A stretch of 11,567 nucleotides of DNA, taken from NCBI GenBank assembly GCA_017936025.1, contig JAGBGL010000136.1, positions 1 to 11,567 of the forward strand, in the 5' to 3' direction. Of this stretch, positions 1-8,741 are shown one piece after another (positions within the stretch are counted from its first letter, which is position 1; every line of letters starts with the position of its first letter). This DNA is from Bacillota bacterium (lineage in GTDB: Bacteria > Bacillota > Clostridia > Peptostreptococcales > Anaerovoracaceae). The position numbers were made by a program, and so were the translations under genes. The notes under the pieces are model-generated. The model saw only the letters and a program-made list of their open reading frames with translations, was not told where the DNA came from and made no database searches.

Positions 1-139
1 AGTTGAAGAATATATTGCATATTACAACAACGAGCGTATTCAGGCGAAAACAAAATGGATGCCTCCGGTGAAATACCGAGAAGCATCCATGTGTGCTTAA
101 GTTAAATTTCAATGTGTCCAGGAAACTGGGTACATATCA
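1..139 (+). mobile_element. Right end of an IS3-family insertion sequence
   Basis: The left edge of the window holds the last part of an IS3-type element: the transposase C-terminus, then about 39 bp of non-coding end. The probable terminus is the CA at 138-139. Read on the minus strand the end begins TGATATGTACCC and continues through a TGGACA block, the style of IS3-family terminal repeats that start with TG. The other end and the target duplication are outside the window, so the exact boundary is inferred. The element lies about 26 bp beyond the polC stop and its transposase runs toward polC (convergent), so it does not interrupt a recognisable gene on this side. Confidence 0.75.
2..100 (+). 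CDS. IS3-family transposase (OrfB, rve integrase core), C-terminal fragment
   Basis: Only the last 32 codons before a TAA stop are in the window; the gene continues beyond the left edge. The visible protein includes VEEYIAYYNNERIQ followed by WMPPVKYR. This matches the C-terminal end of IS3-family DDE transposases, where a YxxYYNxxRIQ segment follows the last catalytic glutamate region and a PxxYR motif closes the protein. The protein would catalyse cutting and joining of the element ends. Family membership is clear from the motif, but the subgroup (IS3 versus IS150) cannot be set from so little sequence. Whether the full transposase is intact is unknown. Confidence 0.85.
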   Translation, partial: VEEYIAYYNNERIQAKTKWMPPVKYREASMCA

Positions 140-165
140 CTTTGTCCACGCTGTTTCATTTTACT

Positions 166-3100
166 CTAGAAAAAGCTCAGCTGGTCTGTTTCCGGCAGTC
201 CCGCAAACACCCCATGCTCTCTCAGTTCTTCTATGGCCGTTTTATTGACTTTTGCACGCTCGCGTACTTCATCGACCGTTTCAAACGGACGGATTTTATA
301 TTCTTCCGCGATCGATTTTGCTGCAGATTCACCTACACCGGAGACTGCTACGAACGGCAGCTGCACTTTGCCGTCGCGGACGCCGAACTTGGTTCCGTCG
401 GATTCGCCGAGGCGTGCCGGCAGGAATTCATATCCGCGGGCATACATTTCGTATGCCACTTCGTAGACGATCATTTCCACTTCCTCTTTCTTGGAAGCAT
501 TGTTGCCCTTGCTGATTATTTCTTCCATTTTTTCCTGGACAGCCAGAGATCCCTGAAGGATAACTTTATCATTGAAATCAGCAACCTTAGTCGTGAAGTA
601 AACTGCATAAAACTCCGCAGGGTGGTATACCTTGAAGTATGCTATACGGTAGGACATCATTACATACGCCACCGCATGTGCTCTCGGGAACATGTACTTG
701 ATTTTCTTGCAGGATCCGATGTACCATTCAGGGACATCATTTTCCCGCATCAGTGCTTCCTGTTCCTCCGTGAGACCTTTACCCTTTCTTACCTTTTCCA
801 TGATGGTGAAGGCATCTTTATTTGGAAGTCCCTTTAGACGCAGGTAGTTCATGATGTCATCTCGCGTGGAAATCGCATTGTTCATTGTCGCGATTCCGTT
901 TACAATCAGTTCCTGCGCGTTGTTCAGCCATACGTCCGTACCATGGGAGAATCCGGAGATTCGTACCAGGTCAGCGAACTTTTTAGGCTGAGTATCGTCC
1001 AGCATTTTTCTTGTGAAAGCCGTACCGAATTCCGGTATTCCGTAGCTTCCGTGAACAAATTTGTAATCCGGGTCCTTGATGTCCAGACCGTCTATTCCGA
1101 TGAAGATGCTGTTCACCTTTTCATCTTTCAGCGGAACATCTGTAGGTTCGATACCTGTCATATCCTGCAGCTGACGGATCATGGACGGCACATCGTGGCC
1201 CAGTATATCAAGTTTCAGAAGGTTCTGGTCGATAGAATGATAATCGAAGTGAGTTGTTATAATATCGGACTCCGTATCGTTGGCCGGGTGCTGCACAGGA
1301 CAGAACTCATAGATCTCATGTCCGCGCGGAACGATGATGATGCCTCCCGGATGCTGCCCGGAAGTCCTTCTCACGCCTTCACAGCATTCTGCCAAACGGT
1401 CGGCTTCGAATTTATTTACCGGAAGCTCACGCTCCTCGAAGTATTTCATTACATATCCGTAAGCAGTCTTGCCCTGGATAGTACCGATGGTTCCCGCCTT
1501 GAACACGTTCTCCGCACCGAAGATTTCATCTACGAATTTGTGTGCTACAGGCTGGTATTCACCGGCGAAGTTAAGGTCGATATCAGGCTCTTTATCGGCT
1601 TCGAATCCCAGGAACGTTTCGAACGGAATGGAGAAGCCTTCCTGATTATATTTTGTACCGCAGACAGGACAGTTCTTTTCAGGCATGTCCACGCCGCAGT
1701 CGTATTCATTCTTATCGCCCCACTCGATATTCTTGCAGTTAGGGCACAGATAATGAGGATCCAGAGGATTTACCTCCGTGATACCGGACATTGTTGCAAC
1801 GAAAGATGACCCTACAGAACCTCGGGAACCTACCAGGTAGCCGTCGCTTAAGGATTTCTGCACCAGCATTTCCGCCGCCATGTACATCACGGAGTAACCG
1901 TTATTGATGATGGAATTCAGTTCCTTATCGAGTCTTGCTCTGATAATTTCAGGAACCGGATCACCATACATATTTACAACTCGTTCCTCACATTTCTGTC
2001 TGAGAATCTCGTCAGAATTGTCGATCTTCGGAGGGAACTTGCCCTTCGGAACAGGCATCATCGGCTCGATCAGGTCTGCGATGTAGTTTGTATTTTTAAC
2101 TACAACTTCATACGCCTTTTCTTCGCCCAGATAAGCAAATTCCTCCAGCATCTCCTCAGTAGTTCTGAAATACAGACCCTTGTCGCCTTCTACATCCTTG
2201 AAGCCCTGGCCTGCCATCAGGATACGGCGGTAAAGAGCTTCCTCCTCATCAAAGTAATGAGAGTCGCATGTATCAACTACAGGCTACCCGTAATTCTCAC
2301 CCAGCGCGCAGATCCTGCGGTTGATGTCCTTTAACTCTTCGACCCCGCTCACCTTGCCGTTCTTGATCATGAACTGGTTGTTGATCAGCGGCTGGATTTC
2401 ATAGTAGTCATAGTAATTACACAGGAAGTCGATTTCTGCTTCGTCCCTGTTGTTCATAACAGCCTGATACAGCTCGCCGGCTTCACATGCCGAACCGATG
2501 ATCAGACCGTCTCTGTGTTTATCCAGCACGGTTCTAGGGATCCTCGGTCTCTTATAAAAGTAATCCAGATGGGAATATGAGACCAGCTTGTACAGGTTCT
2601 TCAGCCCATCCCTGTTCTGTGCCAGAATTATTATATGATTAGTTCCTTTTTTCTTGTAATCTATCGTTCCGTCTTCTGTAATCAGCCCGCGGTCATCCAG
2701 AAGGTACCCTTCCACTCCGTACAGGATCTTGATTTCCTTTCCTGCATGGGAAGCATCCGGGAATGCCTGCACTACACCGTGGTCAGTGATTGCAATGGCC
2801 TTGTGGCCCCATTTTTCCGCAGTCTTGACAAGATTCTTAACATCATTCAGGCCATCCATGGCACTCATTTTAGTATGTACATGGAGTTCGACACGCTTTT
2901 CAGGAGCATTGTCCATACGCAGCTCTTTATCCATCTTCTCGATGCTCTTTGCCTTAACTGTAAGACAGTTTTCGAAAGTATCCCATTCGGCGTCCCCCTG
3001 GATCTTGACCAGATCGCCTTTGCCGAGATGTTCGTCGATATCATTCCACTTCTGTTCCACAGCAAAGAATTTGACACAGATAGATGTCTTCTTGTCTGTA

Positions 3101-3957
3101 ACAAGAAGTGTAACGAGTTTTGATCCGCTCTTGATGGTACGCTCGGATTTCTTGAAAAGCATACCCTCGATCACGACTTCACCGCTGTCCGGAGTGATTT
3201 CCATAAGCGGAGTTTTGTCTTTGAATATAGCCTTACCCATAATACGGTTACCGGACACAGGCTCATATTTATCTCTCTTCTTTTTCTTTTCACCCCAAGG
3301 TGCCGCTCCTCCACCGAAGCCGCCGCCAAAGCCGCCTCCTCCTGCATTGGAATATGTGGCATTTTTTTCTTTAGGTCTGTTCTGAGCTGCGAGCTGCTGA
3401 TTCTTCAGATTTTCTTCAGCATCCAGTTTTTCCTGCTCTATCAGCTGCTGATGGGCCTCTCTGTAAGTTTCTTCATGGTTCTCGAAATAAACTTCCACAC
3501 TGATTCCGAAGTTTTCATTCAGAAGTTTTGCAAATCTGGAAGCCACCTGCTCATTGAGCAGTTTTACCGCTGTATTTCCCAGAGCATATATTATAAGCTT
3601 GTCTTCTTCCATACGGAACTTTTCTGGGAAGATAGTTTTTGTGATTGCTGCGTAAGAGCCGTTCACGATATGTATCATATGCTCGATAAACAGTCCGATG
3701 ACTTCCTTTGGAGTCTGGATGATATCTTCATATTCAAAATGAAGCTCTACGCCTTCCAGTCCTGCAACCTCATCCTTTGCGATAGTCTCGATCTTTTCCA
3801 CGTCAGAAAAAGGCATGACAAAATTGAGCCGTACCTGGATGCGCAAGATATTGTCATACTTTCCAAGTACCGCTCTTTCAATCACATAACGATATTCATC
3901 TTTAGGATGGCTGCCCAGTTTTGGCCAGCTGATACTGTTTTCGATGAGATTTATCAT
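166..3957 (-). CDS. polC: PolC-type DNA polymerase III alpha subunit, interrupted by an in-frame amber codon and lacking the exonuclease domain
   Basis: This is the replicative polymerase of low-GC Gram-positives. Reading through the internal TAG gives 1263 codons in one continuous frame; usual PolC is about 1,430 residues. Domains in readthrough numbering: PolC N-terminal region 1-200, glycine-rich linker about 205-220, OB fold about 237-345, and PHP from 354 with H359/H361/D368 and TDHG at 391-394. The DnaQ-like exonuclease normally inserted near residue 425 is absent. The amber is codon 558, and PHP resumes with DTCDSHYF (562-569). The polymerase follows: GSRGSVGSSF (710-719), a Cys4 zinc site (C738, C741, C763, C766), catalytic PDIDLNF (D792, D794), GQHPGG (867) and LKLDILG (D917). 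The C-terminus DQLSFF is typical. The start ATG lies 2 bp after the ispG stop with AGGA at a good distance, suggesting translational coupling. Identity is certain. Whether a full protein is made is not, because termination at the amber would remove the whole polymerase domain. Confidence 0.95.
2284..2286 (-). other. In-frame amber (TAG) inside polC
   Basis: The codons read GENYG-TAG-PVVDTCDSHYF. The frame stays open and conserved on both sides, and the 22 codons before the next ATG still encode PHP-domain residues. The stop is therefore a single-codon event rather than a frameshift or a natural gene boundary. Related PolC proteins tend to have a variable, often charged or aliphatic residue before PVV. 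One base change from AAG (Lys) would explain it; that ancestral codon is my inference. Confidence 0.95.
2640..2700 (-). other. PHP-domain junction where the PolC exonuclease insert is missing
   Basis: In PolC of the Bacillus subtilis type, the first PHP half (TDH...YGLE...DD) is followed by roughly 170 residues of DEDD exonuclease opening with DxETTGL, before PHP resumes at LLAQNxxGLKNLxKL. Here YGVEGYLLDD leads through about 18 residues straight into IIILAQNRDGLKNLYKL. No DxETTG motif appears in any frame of the window. The join is clean and in frame, so this looks like a domain absence and not an assembly frameshift. Confidence 0.85.
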
Positions 3958-3959
3958 TT

Positions 3960-5009
3960 TTATTCCTGTAATAATTTGATCAGTTCTTCTGCGATTTCTT
4001 CTTCAGGAACAGTCTTCAGGACCTCACCTTTAGCGAAGATCGCACCTTTGCCGTCACCGCAGGCAACACCAAAATCAGCGTCGCGTGCTTCTCCCGGACC
4101 GTTTACGACACAGCCCATCACGGCAACTTTCAGTTTGCGGTCGCCCAGAGATTCCTGGATCTTGTCCAGTCTGCGCTCCACATCTGTAACGATTTTTTCA
4201 AGATCGACCTTTGTTCTGCCGCATGTAGGGCATGAAACCAGATCCACTCCTGTTTCTCTGAGTCCTATGGACTGCAGTAATTCCTTAGCAAAGATAACTT
4301 CTTCGACAGGATCTGCCGTCAGAGAAATACGCATAGTATCTCCTATACCGCTTAAAAGCAGCGCCCCGAGACCTGCTGCGGATTTTGTTTTACCTCTTGC
4401 CAGAGTCCCGGCTTCGGTAACCCCTATATGTAAAGGATAGTCTGTCTGCTCGGATACGATGCGGTAAGCTTCATAATTCATTTTTACATTGGAAGATTTC
4501 AGAGAGATAACGATATCTTTGAATCCCATGTCTTCCAGCAGTTTTACATTGCGCAGCGCGCTTTCAGCCAGTCCTTCTGCCGTAGGACCGCCGTTCTTTT
4601 CCAGGATATCCTTTTCAAGAGAGCCTGAATTCACACCGACTCTGATAGGGATCCCTGCCGCCTTTGCTGCATCGGCAACCTTGCGGACATTTTCCATATC
4701 ACCGATATTTCCCGGGTTGATACGGATCTTGTCTGCTCCGCTTTCAATAGCCGCCAGTGCAAGCTTATAATCAAAGTGGATGTCTGCAACGAGAGGAACC
4801 TTTGCAAAGGCTTTCAGTTCTTTGAACGCTGCAGCAGCTTCCATGTCAGGAACTGCCAGTCTTATGATCTGGCATCCTGCATCCTGAAGCCTTGTGATCT
4901 GTGCTTTTGCAGCTTCCACATCCGCTGTATTTACATTTGTCATGGACTGGATGGAAACCGGCGCGCCTCCGCCGATCTGCACATCGCCGCACATTATTTT
5001 CTTAGTCAT
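3960..5009 (-). CDS. ispG: (E)-4-hydroxy-3-methylbut-2-enyl-diphosphate synthase (IspG/GcpE)
   Basis: IspG converts methylerythritol cyclodiphosphate to HMBPP, the penultimate MEP-pathway step, using a [4Fe-4S] cluster in the cytoplasm. The 349-residue protein is the usual length for the two-domain bacterial form. The TIM-barrel part opens with GGGAPVSIQSMTN and contains VADIHFDYKLAL and KIRINPGNIG (94-103). The C-terminal iron-sulphur part has C260 and C263 in SCPTCGRT, C300 in MGCVVNGPGEA, and the cluster-associated E307. The ATG at 5009 follows an AGGTG ribosome binding site. The gene starts 25 bp after rseP and ends 2 bp before polC. Dxr, two genes upstream, acts earlier in the same pathway, so two MEP enzymes share the likely transcript. 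I see no damage. Confidence 0.97.
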   Translation of the reverse strand: MTKKIMCGDVQIGGGAPVSIQSMTNVNTADVEAAKAQITRLQDAGCQIIRLAVPDMEAAAAFKELKAFAKVPLVADIHFDYKLALAAIESGADKIRINPGNIGDMENVRKVADAAKAAGIPIRVGVNSGSLEKDILEKNGGPTAEGLAESALRNVKLLEDMGFKDIVISLKSSNVKMNYEAYRIVSEQTDYPLHIGVTEAGTLARGKTKSAAGLGALLLSGIGDTMRISLTADPVEEVIFAKELLQSIGLRETGVDLVSCPTCGRTKVDLEKIVTDVERRLDKIQESLGDRKLKVAVMGCVVNGPGEARDADFGVACGDGKGAIFAKGEVLKTVPEEEIAEELIKLLQE

Positions 5010-5034
5010 AATTTCACCTGTTTCAAATGATCAG

Positions 5035-6039
5035 TTACTGAAATATTGGTACAATGAAACGTATTATGTCGTTCCATGTGACATATAACATCAGGACAAG
5101 CAGCAGCACGATTCCGATAAAATGTACTTTGCCCTCGATTTCATCAGTTATTGCCTGACCGGTTATCTTGCGGATAATGATAAATATCAGTCTGCCGCCA
5201 TCCAGCGCAGGAAGCGGGAACATATTGACTATTGCCAGGTTCATGCTGATAAGTGCCGTGAAATAGAACACATATATCAGTCCCATCTTTGCCGTATCGT
5301 TTACAACATAAACGATGCCGACCGGTCCTGACAGTTCTTCAACTCCGACTTCACCGGAAAACAGCATGCGAAACGAATCGATCATAATAGTAGTCATTTC
5401 ACATGTTGCTTTAAATCCGTCAGCCACGCCCTGAACTATGTTCCTGTCGCGGCCCGGCATTATGCCGATGATCAGCCTTCCGTCCTGCTCTATTGTCTCC
5501 ATTTCATATGTCAGCAGCTGACCGTCACGGTTTACCGTTACCGATACATTATCCTCCGCCCCGGTAATGGCATCCGTTATATCTGTCCATTCGCTGATTT
5601 GTGTATCATCGATTTCCACTATCTCATCGCCGGCCAGAAGTCCTGCTGCTTCTGCAGGCGCGCCCGGCGTAAGGTCTCCGATCGTTGTATTAGGTGTGCC
5701 TGAATAGATAGATATCCCTATCATAATTACCAGGCACAGTAAAACGTTCATGGCTGCTCCGGCAACTACAATAGCGGCCTTCTGCCATGCGTTCTTCTTA
5801 TTGAATGCTCTTTCGTCTTCGGAATCCTCATCTTCCCCCTCCATGGCGCAGTAACCGCCGATAGGGATCGCCCGAAGTGCGTATAATGTTTCGCCTTTCT
5901 GTTTCTTGAATATCGCAGGGCCCATGCCCAGTGCAAATTCATTTACCTTTACGCCGCAGGCCTTTGCTACAATAAAATGCCCCAGCTCATGTACGAAAAT
6001 CAGAATGCAGAACATAATAACCGCATATATAATGGTCAT
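5035..6039 (-). CDS. rseP: RseP/RasP-type site-2 intramembrane zinc metalloprotease
   Basis: This membrane-embedded protease cleaves substrates within their transmembrane helix. Known family roles in Gram-positives include anti-sigma factor cleavage and clearance of signal-peptide remnants. The 334-residue protein begins with a membrane helix carrying the zinc motif HELGH (H17, E18, H21). A second helix lies at about 87-110, a periplasm-side PDZ domain at about 115-195 (GAPAEAAGLLAGDEIVEI), and the third metal ligand sits in the NMFPLPALDGGR motif (N272, D280). A last helix spans about 305-325. The start is the ATG at 6039; its AGGAGG overlaps the dxr stop and lies 11 bp upstream, slightly far but the only good site. 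A cluster of acidic residues at 67-76 (EGEDEDSEDE) follows the GG-Y loop. The substrate cannot be read from context. Confidence 0.96.
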   Translation of the reverse strand: MTIIYAVIMFCILIFVHELGHFIVAKACGVKVNEFALGMGPAIFKKQKGETLYALRAIPIGGYCAMEGEDEDSEDERAFNKKNAWQKAAIVVAGAAMNVLLCLVIMIGISIYSGTPNTTIGDLTPGAPAEAAGLLAGDEIVEIDDTQISEWTDITDAITGAEDNVSVTVNRDGQLLTYEMETIEQDGRLIIGIMPGRDRNIVQGVADGFKATCEMTTIMIDSFRMLFSGEVGVEELSGPVGIVYVVNDTAKMGLIYVFYFTALISMNLAIVNMFPLPALDGGRLIFIIIRKITGQAITDEIEGKVHFIGIVLLLVLMLYVTWNDIIRFIVPIFQ

Positions 6040-6050
6040 TATCTGATTTA

Positions 6051-6057
6051 CCTCCTA
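6051..6057 (-). promoter_or_regulatory. rseP ribosome binding site overlapping the dxr TAG stop
   Basis: Read on the minus strand, TAGGAGG contains both the dxr stop (6057-6055) and the AGGAGG for rseP. The rseP ATG at 6039 is in the same frame as dxr, separated from it by TAG and five sense codons. This arrangement favours translational coupling, and readthrough of the stop would make a Dxr-RseP fusion. Confidence 0.8.
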
Positions 6058-7200
6058 CAGCAGATCCAGTGCTGCCTGTCTTGCAGCCTTGTCTGCTTCT
6101 ACTATTCCCTCTAATTCCATATTATATTTAGGCTGATGCTGATCCAGCACTTTTTCGATAGTGTTCTGGATATCTATGAATCTGATTTTTCCTTCCAGGA
6201 AAAGCTGCACCAGCATTTCATTTGACCCGTTAAGCGTCACAGGATAGCTTCCGCCCATACGGCTTGCTTCGAAAGCCATTTTCAGGTTTTTGAAAACTTC
6301 CATGTCAGGCTTTTCAAAAGTCAGGTTAGCTGCTTCTGTAAAGAAATCCAGTGACTCGTAGTTATTTTCCAGTCTATCCGGATATGTGAACGCATAAGCG
6401 ATCGGAACTCTCATGTCAGGTTTTCCCATCTGCGCAATGACAGAGCCGTCATGATATTCCACCGCAGAATGAACGATACTCTGCGGATGAACGACTACCT
6501 GGATCTGATCGATATCGACATCAAACAGCCATTTCGCCTCAATTACCTCCAGGCCTTTATTCATCAGAGTCGCAGAGTCGATCGTGATCTTGCTTCCCAT
6601 AGTCCATTTAGGATGTTTTAGTGCCTGTTCCAGTGTTACATTTTCCAGCTGATCCAGAGTATATCCTCTGAATGGTCCTCCGGACGCAGTAAGGATGATC
6701 TTTCTCAGCGCCTTTTCAGGGTTGCCCTGCAGACACTGGAAAATCGCACTGTGTTCGCTGTCTACAGGGAGCAGTTTCGCTCCTGTTTCTGCTACAGTTT
6801 TCATGATGACTTCGCCGCCTGCAACCAGAGTTTCCTTGTTTGCGAAAGCAATATCATTCCCTGCCTTCAGTCCGTGATAAGTCGGGATCATCCCTCGCAT
6901 TCCCATCAGGGAATTGAGTACCATATCGCAGTCGATTTCAGCTGCAGTGATCAGACCCTTCTCTCCATATTCGACCTGGAGATGCGGATATTCCTTTGCC
7001 AGTGCGAGAGCATCTTCTTCACGCTCAACAACCACCATCTCAGGATTGAACTTATCGATCTGTTCTTTCAGCTCGCTGATCCTTCTGCTGCAGGAAAGAA
7101 CCTTTGCAGAATATACATCCGGATTATTTTCAATTATGTCAAGTGCCTGGGTGCCGATCGAGCCTGTGCTGCCCAGGATGGATATTGTTTTCTTTTTCAT
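6055..7200 (-). CDS. dxr: 1-deoxy-D-xylulose-5-phosphate reductoisomerase (Dxr/IspC)
   Basis: Dxr converts DXP to MEP with NADPH and a divalent metal, the committed step of the MEP isoprenoid pathway. The 381-residue protein has the usual length. It starts with the nucleotide-binding loop ILGSTGSIGTQ (8-18). The metal and substrate site is VDSEH (D147, E149) with E218 in LMNKGLEVIEAKWLF. Other family blocks are FANKETLVAGGE (119-130), TASGGPFRG (171-179) and HPQSIVHS (238-245). The ATG at 7200 has GGAG 8 bp upstream. The gene starts 16 bp after cdsA and ends in a TAG that overlaps the rseP ribosome binding site. Its product feeds IspG and finally UppS, both encoded in the same run. It is the target class of fosmidomycin. 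No damage is visible. Confidence 0.97.
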   Translation of the reverse strand: MKKKTISILGSTGSIGTQALDIIENNPDVYSAKVLSCSRRISELKEQIDKFNPEMVVVEREEDALALAKEYPHLQVEYGEKGLITAAEIDCDMVLNSLMGMRGMIPTYHGLKAGNDIAFANKETLVAGGEVIMKTVAETGAKLLPVDSEHSAIFQCLQGNPEKALRKIILTASGGPFRGYTLDQLENVTLEQALKHPKWTMGSKITIDSATLMNKGLEVIEAKWLFDVDIDQIQVVVHPQSIVHSAVEYHDGSVIAQMGKPDMRVPIAYAFTYPDRLENNYESLDFFTEAANLTFEKPDMEVFKNLKMAFEASRMGGSYPVTLNGSNEMLVQLFLEGKIRFIDIQNTIEKVLDQHQPKYNMELEGIVEADKAARQAALDLL

Positions 7201-7216
7201 ATCTTCTGCTCCGAAA

Positions 7217-7999
7217 TTACATCAGTACCAGTAAAATATAGTAATACACCATAGGTGCTGTAAACAGTACGCTGTCGAATCTGTCCAGGATGCCGCCGTG
7301 TCCCGGTATCAGGTTTCCGTAGTCCTTGATGCCCATCTTTCTCTTGAAAATGGAAGCAGTCAGGTCACCGAACTGGGAAATGATTCCGCCAAGAACACCG
7401 ATTATGATGCTGTGTACCAGCAGCTGAGGAACGAAAATCGCACTGAATGCAGCGCAAAGGATCACGCTTCCCAGGATACCGCCGATAGATCCTTCGATCG
7501 TTTTCTTAGGGCTGATTTTCGGGCACAGTTTGTGTTTGCCCAGCAGCATTCCTGTAAAGTAAGCCATTATATCTGTTCCGAACGCAGTCAGTACGATCAG
7601 CCACAGCAGGATGCTGTATTCGCCTGTTCCGTCTACCAGAACTACATGGTAAGAGAAAAATACGATATAGAAGATACCTGTCAGTGTTGCCAGAGCATCC
7701 TCCAGTTTTCTTTCTTCTATTTTAAATAAGTATAAAAGACTGGCCAGCACGCATCCGAAGAACCACAGCATATACCAGCCCATATCTGTCGTAAACAGAT
7801 TGATTGCATACAGTGCAACGATCGCTGCATACGCGATATTGTCACATGGTCTGATATCCATTGCGCGGAAGCCATTATAAAACTCTCTTACCGCCATTGC
7901 TGCGATGAATACACATGCCAGTTTCAGAATAGGGCCGCCGAAATACAATACGATCAGCAGCGGTGCCATAATAAGGCCGGATAAAATTCTCGTTTTCAT
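7217..7999 (-). CDS. cdsA: Phosphatidate cytidylyltransferase (CDP-diglyceride synthase)
   Basis: CdsA makes CDP-diacylglycerol from phosphatidic acid and CTP in the cytoplasmic membrane, the branch point for phospholipid synthesis. The 260-residue protein is mostly hydrophobic, with several predicted membrane helices from the N-terminus (RILSGLIMAPLLIVLYFGG) to the end. It carries the family signature near the C-terminus: SIFKRKMGIKDYG (216-228) followed by PGHGGILDRFD (232-242), holding the conserved Lys, Asp, His and Asp residues. The ATG lies 2 bp after the uppS stop and uses a GGAGG located in the last uppS codons, which points to translational coupling. The place between uppS and dxr is the normal one in Firmicutes. 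No irregularity is visible. Confidence 0.96.
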   Translation of the reverse strand: MKTRILSGLIMAPLLIVLYFGGPILKLACVFIAAMAVREFYNGFRAMDIRPCDNIAYAAIVALYAINLFTTDMGWYMLWFFGCVLASLLYLFKIEERKLEDALATLTGIFYIVFFSYHVVLVDGTGEYSILLWLIVLTAFGTDIMAYFTGMLLGKHKLCPKISPKKTIEGSIGGILGSVILCAAFSAIFVPQLLVHSIIIGVLGGIISQFGDLTASIFKRKMGIKDYGNLIPGHGGILDRFDSVLFTAPMVYYYILLVLM

Positions 8000-8001
8000 T
8001 A

Positions 8002-8724
8002 TTATCTACCTCCAAAGCGTCTATCTCTGCTCTGATACTCTTCGATGGCTTTTTCATATTCTGCCGGTGTGAAATCAGGCCATAAGACATCGGTAAATAC
8101 AAATTCACTGTAAGCTGTCTGCCACAGCAGATAATTGGAAAGCCTTATCTCTCCGCTGGTTCTTATCATCAGTTCAGGGTCAGGACAGTCATAGTTATGC
8201 ACTCCTGTATAAAGGTGTGCACTTATCGTCTCTTCCGTGATATCTTCAGGCTGAAGTTCTCCTGCCTTGACCTTTTCTGCGATTGCGCAGACTGCTTTCT
8301 TTATTTCATCTCTGCCGCCGTAGTTAAGTGCGATATTAAACTGCAGACCGGTGTTGTCTTTAGTCTGTTCAAGCGTTTTTTCCAGGCTGCGTTTTGCATC
8401 TTCAGGTATCATGGAGTAATCGCCGAACACCGTAACCTTTACGTTGTTTCTGATCAGCTCCTGCAGCTCACTGTTTACATATTTAACGAGCAGTCCGAAG
8501 ATACCGCTGACCTCCTCAACAGATCTCTTCCAGTTTTCTGTTGAAAAAGCATAGACAGTCAGATATTTGATTCCTAATTTATCAGAATGATCCACGATTT
8601 TTTTCATGGCTTTCATTCCTGCATTGTGTCCTGCTACACGCGGCACACCTTTCTGTTTTGCCCATCTGCCGTTACCGTCCATTATGATGGCAACATGTTT
8701 TGGGATTCTGTCTTTATCAAGCAT
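8002..8724 (-). CDS. uppS: Isoprenyl (undecaprenyl) diphosphate synthase
   Basis: This cis-prenyltransferase condenses isopentenyl diphosphate onto farnesyl diphosphate to make undecaprenyl diphosphate, the lipid carrier for peptidoglycan and other wall polymers. The 240-residue length is typical. Motifs in order: HVAIIMDGNGRWAK with the catalytic D16, AFSTENW (59-65), LNYGGRDEI (133-141), and the diphosphate-binding block RTSGEIRLSNYLLWQ (188-202) followed by AYSEFVF with the metal-binding Glu at 207. The ATG at 8724 has GAGGA 7 bp upstream. An 81-bp gap with a hairpin separates it from frr, the largest gap in the run. Product chain length (C55) is inferred from the family. Confidence 0.96.
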   Translation of the reverse strand: MLDKDRIPKHVAIIMDGNGRWAKQKGVPRVAGHNAGMKAMKKIVDHSDKLGIKYLTVYAFSTENWKRSVEEVSGIFGLLVKYVNSELQELIRNNVKVTVFGDYSMIPEDAKRSLEKTLEQTKDNTGLQFNIALNYGGRDEIKKAVCAIAEKVKAGELQPEDITEETISAHLYTGVHNYDCPDPELMIRTSGEIRLSNYLLWQTAYSEFVFTDVLWPDFTPAEYEKAIEEYQSRDRRFGGR

Positions 8725-8741
8725 AAAATTTCCTCTATGAA

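Noticed and set aside
943..1809. Long plus-strand open frame of 288 codons opposite polC
   Set aside because: It lies antisense to conserved polymerase sequence, shows no recognisable motif and has no good ribosome binding site; it is a shadow of the polC frame.
166..2217. Separate polymerase gene starting at the ATG at 2217 (natural split PolC)
   Set aside because: The 22 codons between the amber and this ATG still encode conserved PHP residues (DTCDSHYF), and no ribosome binding site is correctly spaced, so one interrupted gene is the better reading.
3451..4440. Plus-strand open frame of 329 codons across the polC-ispG boundary
   Set aside because: It spans two conserved minus-strand genes antisense, with a Ser/Phe/Cys-rich composition typical of an antisense shadow.
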